Positions 34,406 to 43,700 of a DNA stretch of 51,014 bases are shown in pieces (position 1 is the first letter of the stretch; each line of letters starts with the position of its first letter). Source of the stretch: Nitrospirota bacterium (lineage in GTDB: Bacteria; Nitrospirota; UBA9217); assembly GCA_035516965.1 (NCBI GenBank), contig DATIZR010000042.1:1-51014 (forward strand). The letters run 5' to 3'. Position numbers and translations under genes: made by a program. The notes beneath the pieces were generated by a model. The model did not search any database. It saw nothing but the letters and a program-made list of their open reading frames with translations, and had not been told where the DNA came from.

Positions 34406-35854
34406 ATGGCCCTTCTGATTCTCCTCTGCGTTCCGCTCTTCGCTGCCATGGCGCTGGGCTTCATCGGCGACCGGAAGATCGCGGCCGAAATGAACATCGT
34501 CGGCTCCGGGGCCACCTTTGTCGCGAGCGTCGGGCTGGCGTTCCAGGTCTATGAGCAGGGACCGATGCTGGCCTGGGACAACTTCTTCTTTGTCGATGCC
34601 TTCAGCGTCTACCTCACGGTCCTCACCGCCTTCGTCTCCATGACCACGGCGATCTTCAGCAGGCGCTACATGCGCCGCGAACGCGAACACGGCACGCTCG
34701 GGCCACGGAGGATGCGCTTCTACCACGCCATGTTCCAGCTCTTCATCTTTGCCATGCTGCTCTGCCTCCTGACGAACAATGTCGGCATCCTCTGGATCGC
34801 CATGGAACTGGCGACGCTGTCCACGGTCCTGCTCGTGTCCCTCTACCGCACCCCGGCCGCGATCGAGGCGGCATGGAAATACTTCATCCTCTGCGGCGTC
34901 GGCATCGCGCTCGCGCTGTTCGGGACGGTGCTGCTGTACTTTGCCGCTGAAAAGGTGCTGGGCGCCGGCGGCGCGGCGCTTCACTGGACGAATCTCGCCC
35001 AGGTGAGCGACAAACTGGAACCGACCATCCTGTCCCTGGCCTTTGTGTTCCTCATGGTCGGGTACGGCACCAAGGTCGGTCTCGTGCCGGTCCACAACTG
35101 GCTTCCCGATGCGCACAGCGAAGGCCCGACCCCGATCTCGGCCGTTCTCTCCGGCCTTCTGCTCAATATCGCGCTCTACGCGCTCGTCCGCTGCAAGGTC
35201 CTTGTAGACGGGTCCACGGGCACGCACCATTCGGGCAGCATCATGATGGGCTTCGGCATCCTGTCGATCATCGTGGCCTCCTTTTCCCTCCTGCGGCAGA
35301 AGGACATCAAAAGGCTGTTCGCGTACTCGTCCATCGAGCACATGGGCATCGCCACGTTCGCCTTCGGTCTCGGCGGCCCGGTGGCGACCTTCGGCGCACT
35401 CCTGCACATGCTGGTCCACAGCCTGACCAAATCATCCATATTCTTCACCGTGGGCCATGCCTCCCAGATGCACAGGACGCAGGACATGGAGAAGATCAAG
35501 GGACTGATCAGGGGCAATCCCCTGGTCGGGTGGGGCATGGCGCTCGGCGTCATGGCGATCGTCGGGATGCCTCCCTTTGGCGTGTTCACCAGCGAATTCC
35601 TGATCCTCACGGCCACGATCAAGGACGCGCCGCTCATGGCGCCGTTCCTTCTGCTGGGGCTCGGGGTCTCCTTTGCAGCGCTCTTCAGGAGAGTGCAGCC
35701 CATGGTGGCGGGAAGCATACCGGGCTACCAGCACCGAATCAAGGCGGCGCATATTCCCGTTCTGCTGCACATGGCGGTGGTTCTTTGTCTCGGGCTGTAT
35801 ATGCCGAAATTCCTTGCCGGGTGGTTCCATACGGCGGTTGGACTCTTGAAGTGA
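34406..35854 (+). CDS. Ehr complex 2 antiporter-like subunit, HyfF type
   Basis: The product is 482 aa with about 14 helices. The helix-5 Glu is in LWIAMELATLSTVLLV, and the Lys/His pair in GYGTKVGLVPVHNWLPDAH. There is a HMGIATFAFGLGG segment as in other HyfF proteins. GAGGT lies before the ATG. Together with HyfB it gives two pump subunits per complex, fewer than complex I, which has three. Confidence 0.87.
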   Translation: MALLILLCVPLFAAMALGFIGDRKIAAEMNIVGSGATFVASVGLAFQVYEQGPMLAWDNFFFVDAFSVYLTVLTAFVSMTTAIFSRRYMRREREHGTLGPRRMRFYHAMFQLFIFAMLLCLLTNNVGILWIAMELATLSTVLLVSLYRTPAAIEAAWKYFILCGVGIALALFGTVLLYFAAEKVLGAGGAALHWTNLAQVSDKLEPTILSLAFVFLMVGYGTKVGLVPVHNWLPDAHSEGPTPISAVLSGLLLNIALYALVRCKVLVDGSTGTHHSGSIMMGFGILSIIVASFSLLRQKDIKRLFAYSSIEHMGIATFAFGLGGPVATFGALLHMLVHSLTKSSIFFTVGHASQMHRTQDMEKIKGLIRGNPLVGWGMALGVMAIVGMPPFGVFTSEFLILTATIKDAPLMAPFLLLGLGVSFAALFRRVQPMVAGSIPGYQHRIKAAHIPVLLHMAVVLCLGLYMPKFLAGWFHTAVGLLK

Positions 35855-35896
35855 AAACCTTTTTCGACACGGAGACACGGTGAGATAGTATAGTGT

Positions 35897-35964
35897 CTTG
35901 ACACTGATTTGCACTGATGACCTATGACCTTACTGTGGAAATCATAGGCTATCACAGTGTCAAG
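35897..35964. repeat. nested perfect inverted repeat before the second large-subunit gene
   Basis: An outer stem CTTGACACTG / CAGTGTCAAG (10 bp, perfect) encloses an inner stem CCTATGA / TCATAGG. The structure ends 26 nt before the hyfG start and could act on the mRNA or be another small repeat element. Confidence 0.6.
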
Positions 35965-35990
35965 GAATCACGTTTCGAAGTGAGTTTGAC

Positions 35991-37562
35991 ATGGGCAGGC
36001 TGAAAGAAACCATACAAAAAGCACTCGGCGAAGAGGCAAAGCTGCTTGAAGACCAGCAGCCCTCCTCCGTTGCCGCCTTTCTCGTGCCGAGGAACCGGTT
36101 CGCGGAAGCGGCAAAGGCGCTCAAGAAGGAATACGCGCTGCTCGCGGCAGAGTGGGCGACTGACGAGACCCCGTTCGGGAGGGGGTTCGGGGTATTCGCC
36201 TGCTTTCGCAAGGAGTCGGAATATCTCCTGGTGAAGACCTTCGCGCCGGTTGATGACCCAACCTTTCCGAGCCTCACGAAAAAATTTGTCCCAGCCTACC
36301 GGTTCGAACGACAGATGAAAAGCCTCATGGGGGTAACGCCAATCGGTCATCCTGACATGAGGCCCTGGATCAAGCACGAGGACTGGCCGGAGGACGCCTG
36401 GCCGCTCAGGAAGTCCTTCGACGCGTCACAGCGCCTGCCGAGGGTCTACGGAGAGTACCGCTGGGTCCGGGCGGAGGGCGAGGGGGTCTATGAAATTCCC
36501 GTGGGCCCGGTACATGCCGGCATTATCGAGCCCGGGCATTTCCGGTTCCAGGCCATGGGCGAGGATATCCTCAACCTCGAGGAAAAGCTCGGCTATGTGC
36601 ATAAGGGGATCGAAAAAAGGTTCGAGTCCCTCTCCTGGCGCGATGCGTCGCGCCTTGCCGGCAGGGTTTCGGGCGACACTACCGTTGCGCACGCTCTGGC
36701 GTACTGCCGGGCGGTGGAGGCCCTGACCGGGAGTACTCCTCCGGACCGCGCGCTGTGGCTCCGGGCGCTGTTCCTCGAGCGGGAGCGCATAGCGAACCAC
36801 CTCGGTGATCTGGGCGCCATCTGCAACGACGTCGCCTTCGCAATCCTCTGGTACCATTTCATGCGGATCAAGGAAGCGATCCTGCGCACGAACCTCAAGC
36901 TCTTTGGCCATCGCTTTATGATGGACAGGATCGTTCCCGGCGGCGTGTCCGTTGATGTCGGGGAGGACGGCGTTCAGGCCATTCTCTCCGAAATGGATTG
37001 GCTCGCACCGGAGTTCGAGCGCCTCGTCCGGATCTACGATGAAAATTCTTCCGTCGAGGACCGGGTGAGGGACACCGGCGTTCTCTCATCGGAAAAGGCG
37101 CGGGACCTCGGCATGGTGGGCTTCGTGGCAAGGGCAAGCGGGTTGAACCTCGACTGCCGCATCCACAATCCCTTTCCTCCCTACGACCGCATCAGCGTGG
37201 CAGTCTCCGTGCTTGTCTCCGGCGATGTGCATGCCCGGGCATGGGCCCGCGTGGAAGAGGTCCGTGACTCGATCCGGATCATCCGCGAGATCCTGAAGTC
37301 CATGCCCGCCGGAGCCACGGAGGTCCCATCCGGTACGCCGCTTCCGGACCGGGCAGGGTTCTCGGCTGTCGAGGGCTGGCGGGGGGAGATCCTGTACTGG
37401 GTCCAGTCAGGGCCGAAGGGGGAGATCAACCGCTGCATGGTCAGGGACCCGTCGAGCGTAAACTGGCTGGGTCTGGAGCAGTGCATCCACGGGAACATCG
37501 TGCCCGACTTCCCGCTGTGCAACAAGAGCTTCAACCAGTCGTACTCGGGGAACGACCTGTAA
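35991..37562 (+). CDS. Ehr complex 2 large subunit (NuoC-NuoD fusion) lacking all four Ni-ligand cysteines
   Basis: The product is 523 aa. IPVGPVHAGIIEPGHFRF is at residues 169-186, as in copy 1. The first nickel motif reads RVSGDTTVAH (225-234), with Ser227 and Thr230 in place of Cys. The second reads NQSYSGNDL (515-523), with Ser517 and Gly520. The loss of ligands is therefore shared with copy 1 at the same positions but not identical. The NuoC-like domain is more worn than in copy 1: the EREIYDMLG motif is ERQMKSLMG. ATG start. No hydrogenase maturation genes are nearby. Confidence 0.9.
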   Translation: MGRLKETIQKALGEEAKLLEDQQPSSVAAFLVPRNRFAEAAKALKKEYALLAAEWATDETPFGRGFGVFACFRKESEYLLVKTFAPVDDPTFPSLTKKFVPAYRFERQMKSLMGVTPIGHPDMRPWIKHEDWPEDAWPLRKSFDASQRLPRVYGEYRWVRAEGEGVYEIPVGPVHAGIIEPGHFRFQAMGEDILNLEEKLGYVHKGIEKRFESLSWRDASRLAGRVSGDTTVAHALAYCRAVEALTGSTPPDRALWLRALFLERERIANHLGDLGAICNDVAFAILWYHFMRIKEAILRTNLKLFGHRFMMDRIVPGGVSVDVGEDGVQAILSEMDWLAPEFERLVRIYDENSSVEDRVRDTGVLSSEKARDLGMVGFVARASGLNLDCRIHNPFPPYDRISVAVSVLVSGDVHARAWARVEEVRDSIRIIREILKSMPAGATEVPSGTPLPDRAGFSAVEGWRGEILYWVQSGPKGEINRCMVRDPSSVNWLGLEQCIHGNIVPDFPLCNKSFNQSYSGNDL

Positions 37563-37571
37563 AACGATTAT

Positions 37572-37651
37572 GGTAACCACGGGCGCTTCGCGCACACAGA
37601 TGAACACAGGTCAAGACTAAACGGTTCTATCCGTGTTCATCCGTGGTTACC
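37572..37651. repeat. ACGGATGAACAC-family hairpin element, empty
   Basis: GGTAACCACGG (37572-37582) and GATGAACACAGG (about 37599-37610) pair with CCGTGTTCATCCGTGGTTAC at 37631-37650. The arms are a near-perfect inversion, with a small GGGCGCTTCGCGC hairpin inserted in the left arm. It lies between the large and small subunit genes of set 2. Confidence 0.72.
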
Positions 37652-37673
37652 GTTGTGTTCGGTTTGGAGTCTT

Positions 37674-38246
37674 ATGATCCGCATTCTCAAACAGATATTC
37701 CGCACCGGCGTCGTCACCGAGCCGCTCCCAGCCGTCATTGATCCGGAGATCGAGAAGATCGGCGTGCAACTGGAGGAAGCCGTCCGGAGGCGCTTCAAGC
37801 GAAGCCTCACGATCCGCCAGGTGGATCCCGGCTCCTGCAACGGCTGCGAGCTCGAGATCCATGCCATCAACAACCCCATTTACAACTGCGAGCGCTTCGG
37901 CATCCACTTCACCGCTTCGCCCCGGTTCGCCGACCTGCTGCTCGTCACGGGTCCGGTCTCGCATAACATGGAAATAGCGCTCACGCGGACCTACAACGCG
38001 ACGCCGACTCCGAAGATCGTCATCGCCGTGGGAGACTGCGGGTGCACGGGCGGCGTGTTCGGAGAGAGCTATGCGTCGCTGGGCCCGGTCAACAAGGTCA
38101 TCCCCGTGGACGCATGCATTCCCGGGTGCCCGCCGACGCCGACGGCTCTGCTGCAGGGCATCCTGAAAGCGCTCGAGGGCAGGGGAGCGCCAGGGGTCAT
38201 GAAAGACGCCGCGGGAAGCACCGACAGCCGGGAGGGGAGCAAATAA
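37674..38246 (+). CDS. Ehr complex 2 small subunit (HyfI/HycG/NuoB-like), [4Fe-4S]
   Basis: The product is 190 aa. Cluster ligands are Cys55 and Cys58 (GSCNGCELE), Cys122 (GDCGCTGG) and Cys152 (PGCPP), all kept. CNGCELE is the classical form of the motif, while copy 1 has CNACEWE. The C-terminus carries a hydrophilic extension (RGAPGVMKDAAGSTD). The start is MIRILK behind GGAG. It is the last gene of the second set. Confidence 0.9.
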   Translation: MIRILKQIFRTGVVTEPLPAVIDPEIEKIGVQLEEAVRRRFKRSLTIRQVDPGSCNGCELEIHAINNPIYNCERFGIHFTASPRFADLLLVTGPVSHNMEIALTRTYNATPTPKIVIAVGDCGCTGGVFGESYASLGPVNKVIPVDACIPGCPPTPTALLQGILKALEGRGAPGVMKDAAGSTDSREGSK

Positions 38247-38269
38247 TCGGACACTGAGACCGGCGAATT

Positions 38270-38278
38270 TGTTATAAT
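38270..38278 (+). promoter_or_regulatory. possible extended -10 promoter upstream of the cytochrome gene
   Basis: TGTTATAAT is a perfect -10 with TGn extension, 217 nt before the cytochrome start. Just downstream, GTTATGA...TCATAAC (38294-38319) forms a small palindrome. No good -35 is seen. Confidence 0.35.
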
Positions 38279-38494
38279 AAAAGGCGATTAGTTGTTATGA
38301 ATCAAATTCATCTCATAACGGCAAAAAAATTTCCTGCAGAGTCGCAGGGCTCGCAGAGGAAGGATCAATATCTTGGGTTAGAATCAAGACTTGAAGGTTT
38401 TGATTTAACGCTGCGTTCTCCGCATGCTCTGCGAGAGACGCCTTTTGTTTCCGGCCTGTCCGGGTTATGACATAATCTGAAGAGGGGGTTGAGA

Positions 38495-38818
38495 ATGAAG
38501 AAAATATCTGCTCTTGGACTTGCTGTTCTGTTCTGCCTGTGCATGCCTTTCGTCGCTGCTGCAGAAAAGGTAGGGGGGGGTGATCTGACCTTCAAACCGA
38601 AGGGAGCGGCGCCGGTCGTCTTCAGTCATGAATACCATGTCAACGCCAAAGGGCTGAAATGCACGGGCTGCCATTACCAGGTGTTCCAGATGACCCAGGG
38701 GTCCTACAAGATGGACATGAGCAAACTGACCAAGGGCGACTTCTGCGGGAAATGCCACAACGGCCAGAAGTCCTTCGACGTGAAGGATACGAAGAACTGC
38801 ACGAAATGTCATAAATGA
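38495..38818 (+). CDS. periplasmic triheme c-type cytochrome (cytochrome c7 family)
   Basis: The product is 107 aa. A signal peptide (MKKISALGLAVLFCLCMPFVAAA) is followed by a small domain with three CxxCH haem sites: CTGCH (56-60), CGKCH (84-88) and CTKCH (102-106). VVFSHEYHV supplies the distal histidines of the c3/c7 fold. Such proteins shuttle low-potential electrons in the periplasm. It lies between the second Ehr set and the formate dehydrogenase operon, so it may link periplasmic formate oxidation to other carriers; that is inference. ATG at 38495, preceded by AGAGGGGG. Confidence 0.9.
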   Translation: MKKISALGLAVLFCLCMPFVAAAEKVGGGDLTFKPKGAAPVVFSHEYHVNAKGLKCTGCHYQVFQMTQGSYKMDMSKLTKGDFCGKCHNGQKSFDVKDTKNCTKCHK

Positions 38819-38856
38819 GCTCGAAATTCCTTTGACCCTGCACGGGAGCGGCGACC

Positions 38857-39690
38857 ATGAACTGCATGAGGATCGCGCGTATCGCATCCATATCATTTGC
38901 CCCGCTTCTGTGCCTTCTCCTCGCCTTCGGGTGCTATCCTGCAACGAAGGTTCCTCTCGATACGCTCCGCTACGACGCGCCGGACGGCGACCACCGGCTT
39001 CTCTTTGTTTTTCTTCCCGGAAACGGCGACGCTATTACGACCTTCGAAAAGCACGGCCTCGTCCAGGCGGTGCGCACGAAAAAGATCGAGGCTGACATGA
39101 TCGCTGTTTATGCCCACCTCGGATACTATGCAAAGGGCACGATATTCACCCGGCTCAAGGAGGACGTTATCGATCCGGCCAAGGCCAGGGGCTACAAGAG
39201 CATCTGGCTGATCGGGAACTCTCTCGGCGGCTACGGCTCGATATCCTATGCGCTGCGGCATCCCGATGACATCGCTGGCATCGTGCTTCTGGGACCGTTC
39301 CTCGGCGACAAGAAACTGATCCAGGAGATCAGGGACGCCGGCGGATTGCAGAAATGGGAGCCCGGCGATACCTCGGATAAGACGGCGGCAGGCTGGGAAA
39401 GGCAGATATGGCAGTGGTTGAAGGCCGGGGACCGTCAGAACAGCTTCCAGGCCTGGATTGGGAAGTGCGATGACGGCAACCGGGGCTGCGCTTCGCGGGT
39501 CTACCTCGGCTATGGGAAGCGGGACCGGTTCTCCGCAGGGCAGGAACTGATGGCGGAATACCTGCCTCCCGGGGACGTGTTTGCCATTAAGGGCGGCCAC
39601 GACTGGGGCACCTGGGAAAAGCTGTGGGGCCTGATCCTCGACCGGATGACCGCGACGGGTTCCGTGGTCCCCGCGGAAATTTCTCAGTGA
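38857..39690 (+). CDS. lipoprotein alpha/beta hydrolase
   Basis: The product is 277 aa. The lipobox-type N-terminus (LLCLLLAFGC) predicts a lipid-anchored protein. The body is an alpha/beta hydrolase: LFVFLPGNGDAITTF gives the oxyanion region, GNSLGGYGS the nucleophile Ser, and GGHDWGTW near the C-terminus the catalytic His. The acid may be the Asp in YGKRDRFS. It would be an esterase or lipase-type enzyme facing the periplasm; the substrate is unknown. It lies 38 bp after the cytochrome gene. Confidence 0.82.
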   Translation: MNCMRIARIASISFAPLLCLLLAFGCYPATKVPLDTLRYDAPDGDHRLLFVFLPGNGDAITTFEKHGLVQAVRTKKIEADMIAVYAHLGYYAKGTIFTRLKEDVIDPAKARGYKSIWLIGNSLGGYGSISYALRHPDDIAGIVLLGPFLGDKKLIQEIRDAGGLQKWEPGDTSDKTAAGWERQIWQWLKAGDRQNSFQAWIGKCDDGNRGCASRVYLGYGKRDRFSAGQELMAEYLPPGDVFAIKGGHDWGTWEKLWGLILDRMTATGSVVPAEISQ

Positions 39691-39755
39691 TGACGGAACG
39701 GCTGCTTCCGGCTCATCCTTGACGTGAACAGCTTTTTTCAGTACACTTCTCTCCT

Positions 39756-40283
39756 ATGACCGCATCCCGCATCAGAGGAATGCTCGCGGCTTTGTGGGGC
39801 GTTGGCGGCGTTGCCCTGCTTCTCGGCAGCGCTGTTTACCGGCTCACGCCCCTTGCCGTCGAGGCCTTGACGTCCCGGATGGAACTGCGCCACTGGCTGT
39901 TCCTCATCCTGGTCCTTGCCTTCATGGCCTATGCCGAGGGATACCGCGCCTTCCAGCAGGCATTCTCTCCCCGCGTAGCGGCGCGGGCCCGGTACCTCAT
40001 CACCCGCCCGACGCTGCTGCATTCGGTCCTCGCCCCGCTGTTCTGCATGGCCTACTTCCACGCACCGAAGAGGCGGCGGATCACCTCTCTCTCGGTCACA
40101 GCGGGCATCATCGTACTGATCATCCTCGTCCGGCTGCTGCCCCAGCCATGGCGGGGGATCGTGGATGCCGGCGTCGTGGTCGGCCTTGCCTGGGGCCTGG
40201 TCTCGCTGGTCCTGTTCAGCATTCAGGCATTCGCGTCAGATACTTTTGACCACTCGCCCGAAGTGCCGGAGCAGCATCCCTGA
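39756..40283 (+). CDS. integral membrane protein, unknown function
   Basis: The product is 175 aa with about four hydrophobic segments (residues 10-30, 45-65, 90-100 and 112-160), with RRWxx-type charged loops and an acidic soluble tail (DTFDHSPEVPEQHP). I do not recognise a named family with confidence. The ATG at 39756 lacks an obvious ribosome site. Confidence 0.62.
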   Translation: MTASRIRGMLAALWGVGGVALLLGSAVYRLTPLAVEALTSRMELRHWLFLILVLAFMAYAEGYRAFQQAFSPRVAARARYLITRPTLLHSVLAPLFCMAYFHAPKRRRITSLSVTAGIIVLIILVRLLPQPWRGIVDAGVVVGLAWGLVSLVLFSIQAFASDTFDHSPEVPEQHP

Positions 40284-40302
40284 GCGCGGCGATGCTTCCT
40301 TG

Positions 40303-40512
40303 ATGACGTTCCCGGCGCCCCGGTCCTTTCCGCTTCTCGACAGCGGGAAGACCGAGATCAAGGAAAAGCTCGATACCCTCGAGGACGTCTATACCATGGC
40401 CACGGAAAACTTCGGCGTTTCCTACCGCGCGACCCTGGAGTTCGTCATCCTCGGCGGCTGGTTCGTGCTGCTGCTCATGTATGTAGCTGAATTCCTGCTG
40501 ACGAAAAAATAA
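40303..40512 (+). CDS. short protein resembling the C-terminal tail of DUF155/RMD1 proteins
   Basis: The product is 69 aa. The sequence KLDTLEDVYTMATENFG then a helix FVILGGWFVLLLMYVAEFLL resembles the last ~50 residues of RMD1/DUF155 (YagE-like) proteins, which end in a membrane helix. The large N-terminal domain is missing and is not found upstream in any frame. It may be a real mini-protein or the surviving end of a deleted gene. No clear ribosome site precedes the ATG. It lies 20 bp after the preceding gene. Confidence 0.45.
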   Translation: MTFPAPRSFPLLDSGKTEIKEKLDTLEDVYTMATENFGVSYRATLEFVILGGWFVLLLMYVAEFLLTKK

Positions 40513-40761
40513 TGCATCCCTGCCCCCCTTGACTTTCCTTTTGCTATACTGATTTCATCGGCAGTATAGGCTATTTCCGTCCTGGTCCGGACTTTACTCC
40601 TTGTACGACTAAAATTATACAATCTACGGTTTGCGAGAAATCGCAGCTGAGGGGGATAGTACGTCGATTCAGACAGGCACCCGGAACATTCAGATCAAGA
40701 TGGGCAAATACACCGAAGGCTGCATTATATTGCAATCTGAGCATGCCAGGGAGGGATAAAC

Positions 40762-43700
40762 ATGCAGGTAACACGAAGACAGTTTTTCAAGATTTCTGCA
40801 GCTGGACTGGGGGCTTCCAGTGTTGCGGCGCTCGGTTTTGCGCCGGATAATGCGCTGGCAGAAGTGCGGGAGTTCAAGCTCTCCCGCAGCACCGAGACCC
40901 GCAATACCTGTCCTTACTGTTCGGTGAGCTGCGGCTTGATCATGCACAGCATGGGGGACAAGGCAAAAAACGCCGAGCTGTCCATCTTCCACATCGAAGG
41001 CGACCCCGACCATCCGGTGAACCGCGGCACCCTCTGCCCGAAGGGCGCGGGGCTGGTGGATTTCGTCCACAGTCCGAACAGGCTCAAGTACCCGGAATAC
41101 CGCGCCCCCGGGACGAATGAATGGAAACGCATTTCCTGGGACGAGGCGTTTACCAAGATCGCACGGCTGATGAAAGACGACCGGGACAAGAACTTCATTG
41201 CAAAGAACGCAGACGGCGCCGTGGTCAACCGCTGGCTGACCACGGGATTCCTTGCAGCCTCCGCTTCCAGCAACGAAACCGGTTACATCACTCACAAGGC
41301 GGTCCGCAGCACCGGCATCCTTGCATTCGACAATCAGGCGCGAGTTTGACACGGCCCCACGGTGGCCAGTTTGGCCCCTACGTTCGGCCGCGGCGCGATG
41401 ACCAACCACTGGGTTGACATCAAGAACGCCAATGTCGTCATCGTCATGGGTGGAAACGCTGCCGAAGCCCACCCCTGCGGATTCAAATGGGTGACCGAGG
41501 CTAAAGCGCATAATCACGCCACGCTCATCGTGATCGATCCCCGCTTCACCCGTTCGGCCTCGGTGGCGGACCTCTATGCCCCGCTTCGCACCGGCACGGA
41601 CATCGCTTTCCTTGGAGGGCTGGTCAACTATCTGCTCTCTGCCGACAAGATCCAGCACGAATACGTCAAGGCCTACACGGACGCAAGTTTCATCGTGCGC
41701 GAGGACTTCAATTTCGATGACGGCCTGTTCTCCGGATACGACTCTGCCAAACGCTTGTACGAAAAAACCAGCTGGATGTACGAAATGGGGAAGGACGGCT
41801 TTGCCAAGGTAGACCCCACCCTGAAACATCCCCGATGCGTGTTCCAAATGCTGAAGAAGCACTATGCCCGGTACACGCCGGAAGCGGTGAGCAATATCTG
41901 CGGTACGCCCAAAGACACGTTCCTCAAGGTCTGCGAGATCGTCGCCACCACGTCTGTGCCGGACAGGACGCTCACCATCATGTACGCCCTGGGCTGGACC
42001 CAGCACTCCGTCGGTTCGCAGATGATCCGCACCGCAGCCATGATGCAGCTCCTCCTGGGCAACATAGGCATGGCAGGCGGCGGCATGAACGCCTTGCGCG
42101 GCCACTCCAATATCCAGGGCCTCACCGACCTGGGCCTTTTGTCCAACCTTCTGCCCGGTTACCTCACCCTGCCGGGGGACAAGGAGACGGATTACCAGGC
42201 ATACATCAACAAGCGGGCGCTCAAGCCCCTGCGGCCCGGCCAGCTGTCCTATTGGCAGAACTACACCAAGTTCCATGTCAGCCTGATGAAGGCCTGGTTC
42301 GGCGATGCCGCAACGAAAAAGAACAACTGGTGCTTCGACTGGCTGCCCAAGCTGGACAAGGTATACGACGTGCTCCAGACGTTCGAGCTAATGAACCAGG
42401 GCAAGCTGAACGGCTACTTCTGCCAAGGCTTTAACCCGCTCGCCGCCTTCCCCAACAAAGCGAAAATCGGCGGGGCCCTGGCCAAGCTCAAATATCTGGT
42501 CGTGATCGACCCCCTGGCCACGGAAACCTCATGCTTCTGGGAAAACCACGGCGACCACAACGACGTGGACCCCGCGAAGATCCAGACCGAGGTCTTCCGT
42601 CTTCCCTCCACCTGCTTCGCCGAGGAGAACGGGTCGCTCACCAACAGCGGCCGATGGCTGCAATGGCACTACAAGGGCGCCAACCCGCCCGAAGAAGCCA
42701 GGCCCGACGCCGACATCGTTGCCGGCATCTTTCTGAAGCTGCGCGAGCTGTACAAAAAGGAGGGCGGCGCGTTCCCTGACCCGATCCTGAACCTTACCTG
42801 GAACCATAAGATCCCGCTTGAGCCGGCCCCTGAGGAACTGGCGATGGAGTATAGCGGCAAGGCGCTGGAGGACGTGACCGACCCCAAGGACAAGACCAAG
42901 GTCCTGGTGAAGAAAGGCCAGCAGCTGGACGGGTTCGGCCAGCTGAAGGACGACGGCACCACGAGCTGCGGGTGCTGGCTATTCTCCGGCTCCTGGACCG
43001 AGAAGGGCAACCTGATGGCTCGGCGGGATAATTCCGATCCCTCCGGCCTGGGCAACACGCTCAACTGGGCGTTCTCCTGGCCTGCCAACCGGCGCATCCT
43101 GTACAACCGCGCTTCCAACGATCCGTCGGGAAAACCGTGGGACCCGAAGCGCAAGTTGATCGGCTGGAACGGCGCCGCATGGACCGGCGTGGATGTTCCT
43201 GACTTCAAGCCGGACGTGCCGCCGGGCGATCCTATGAACCCCTTCATCATGAACCCCGAAGGAGTGGCGCGGCTGTTCGCCGTGGACAAGATGGCGGAAG
43301 GCCCGTTCCCCGAGCACTACGAGCCCTTCGAGACGCCTATAGACACCAATCCGCTTCACCCCAAAGTTGTCAGCAACCCGGCTGCGCGGGTGTTCAAGAA
43401 CGATTTTGATGCTTTCGGCAAGAGCAAGGATTTCCCTTATGCCGGCACCACGTACCGCCTGACCGAGCACTTCCACTTCTGGACCAAGCACACAAAGCTT
43501 TCATCCATCGTGCAGCCCGAGCAGTTCGTGGAGATCGGCGAGGAACTGGCCAAAGAAAAAGGCATCAAGGCCGGCGACTGGGTCAAGGTGTGGTCCAACC
43601 GCGGCTTCATCAAGGCGAAGGCGTTGGTGACCAAACGCATCATACCGCTCCAGGTGAACGGCAAGACCGTGCATCACGTGGGCATCCCGATCCACTGGGG

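Noticed and set aside
21942-38246. Calling the cluster hydrogenase-4 or formate hydrogenlyase
   Set aside because: Gene order and pump subunits match, and a formate dehydrogenase is nearby, but both large subunits lack all nickel-binding cysteines. The formate dehydrogenase is also of the periplasmic FDH-N type, not FDH-H.
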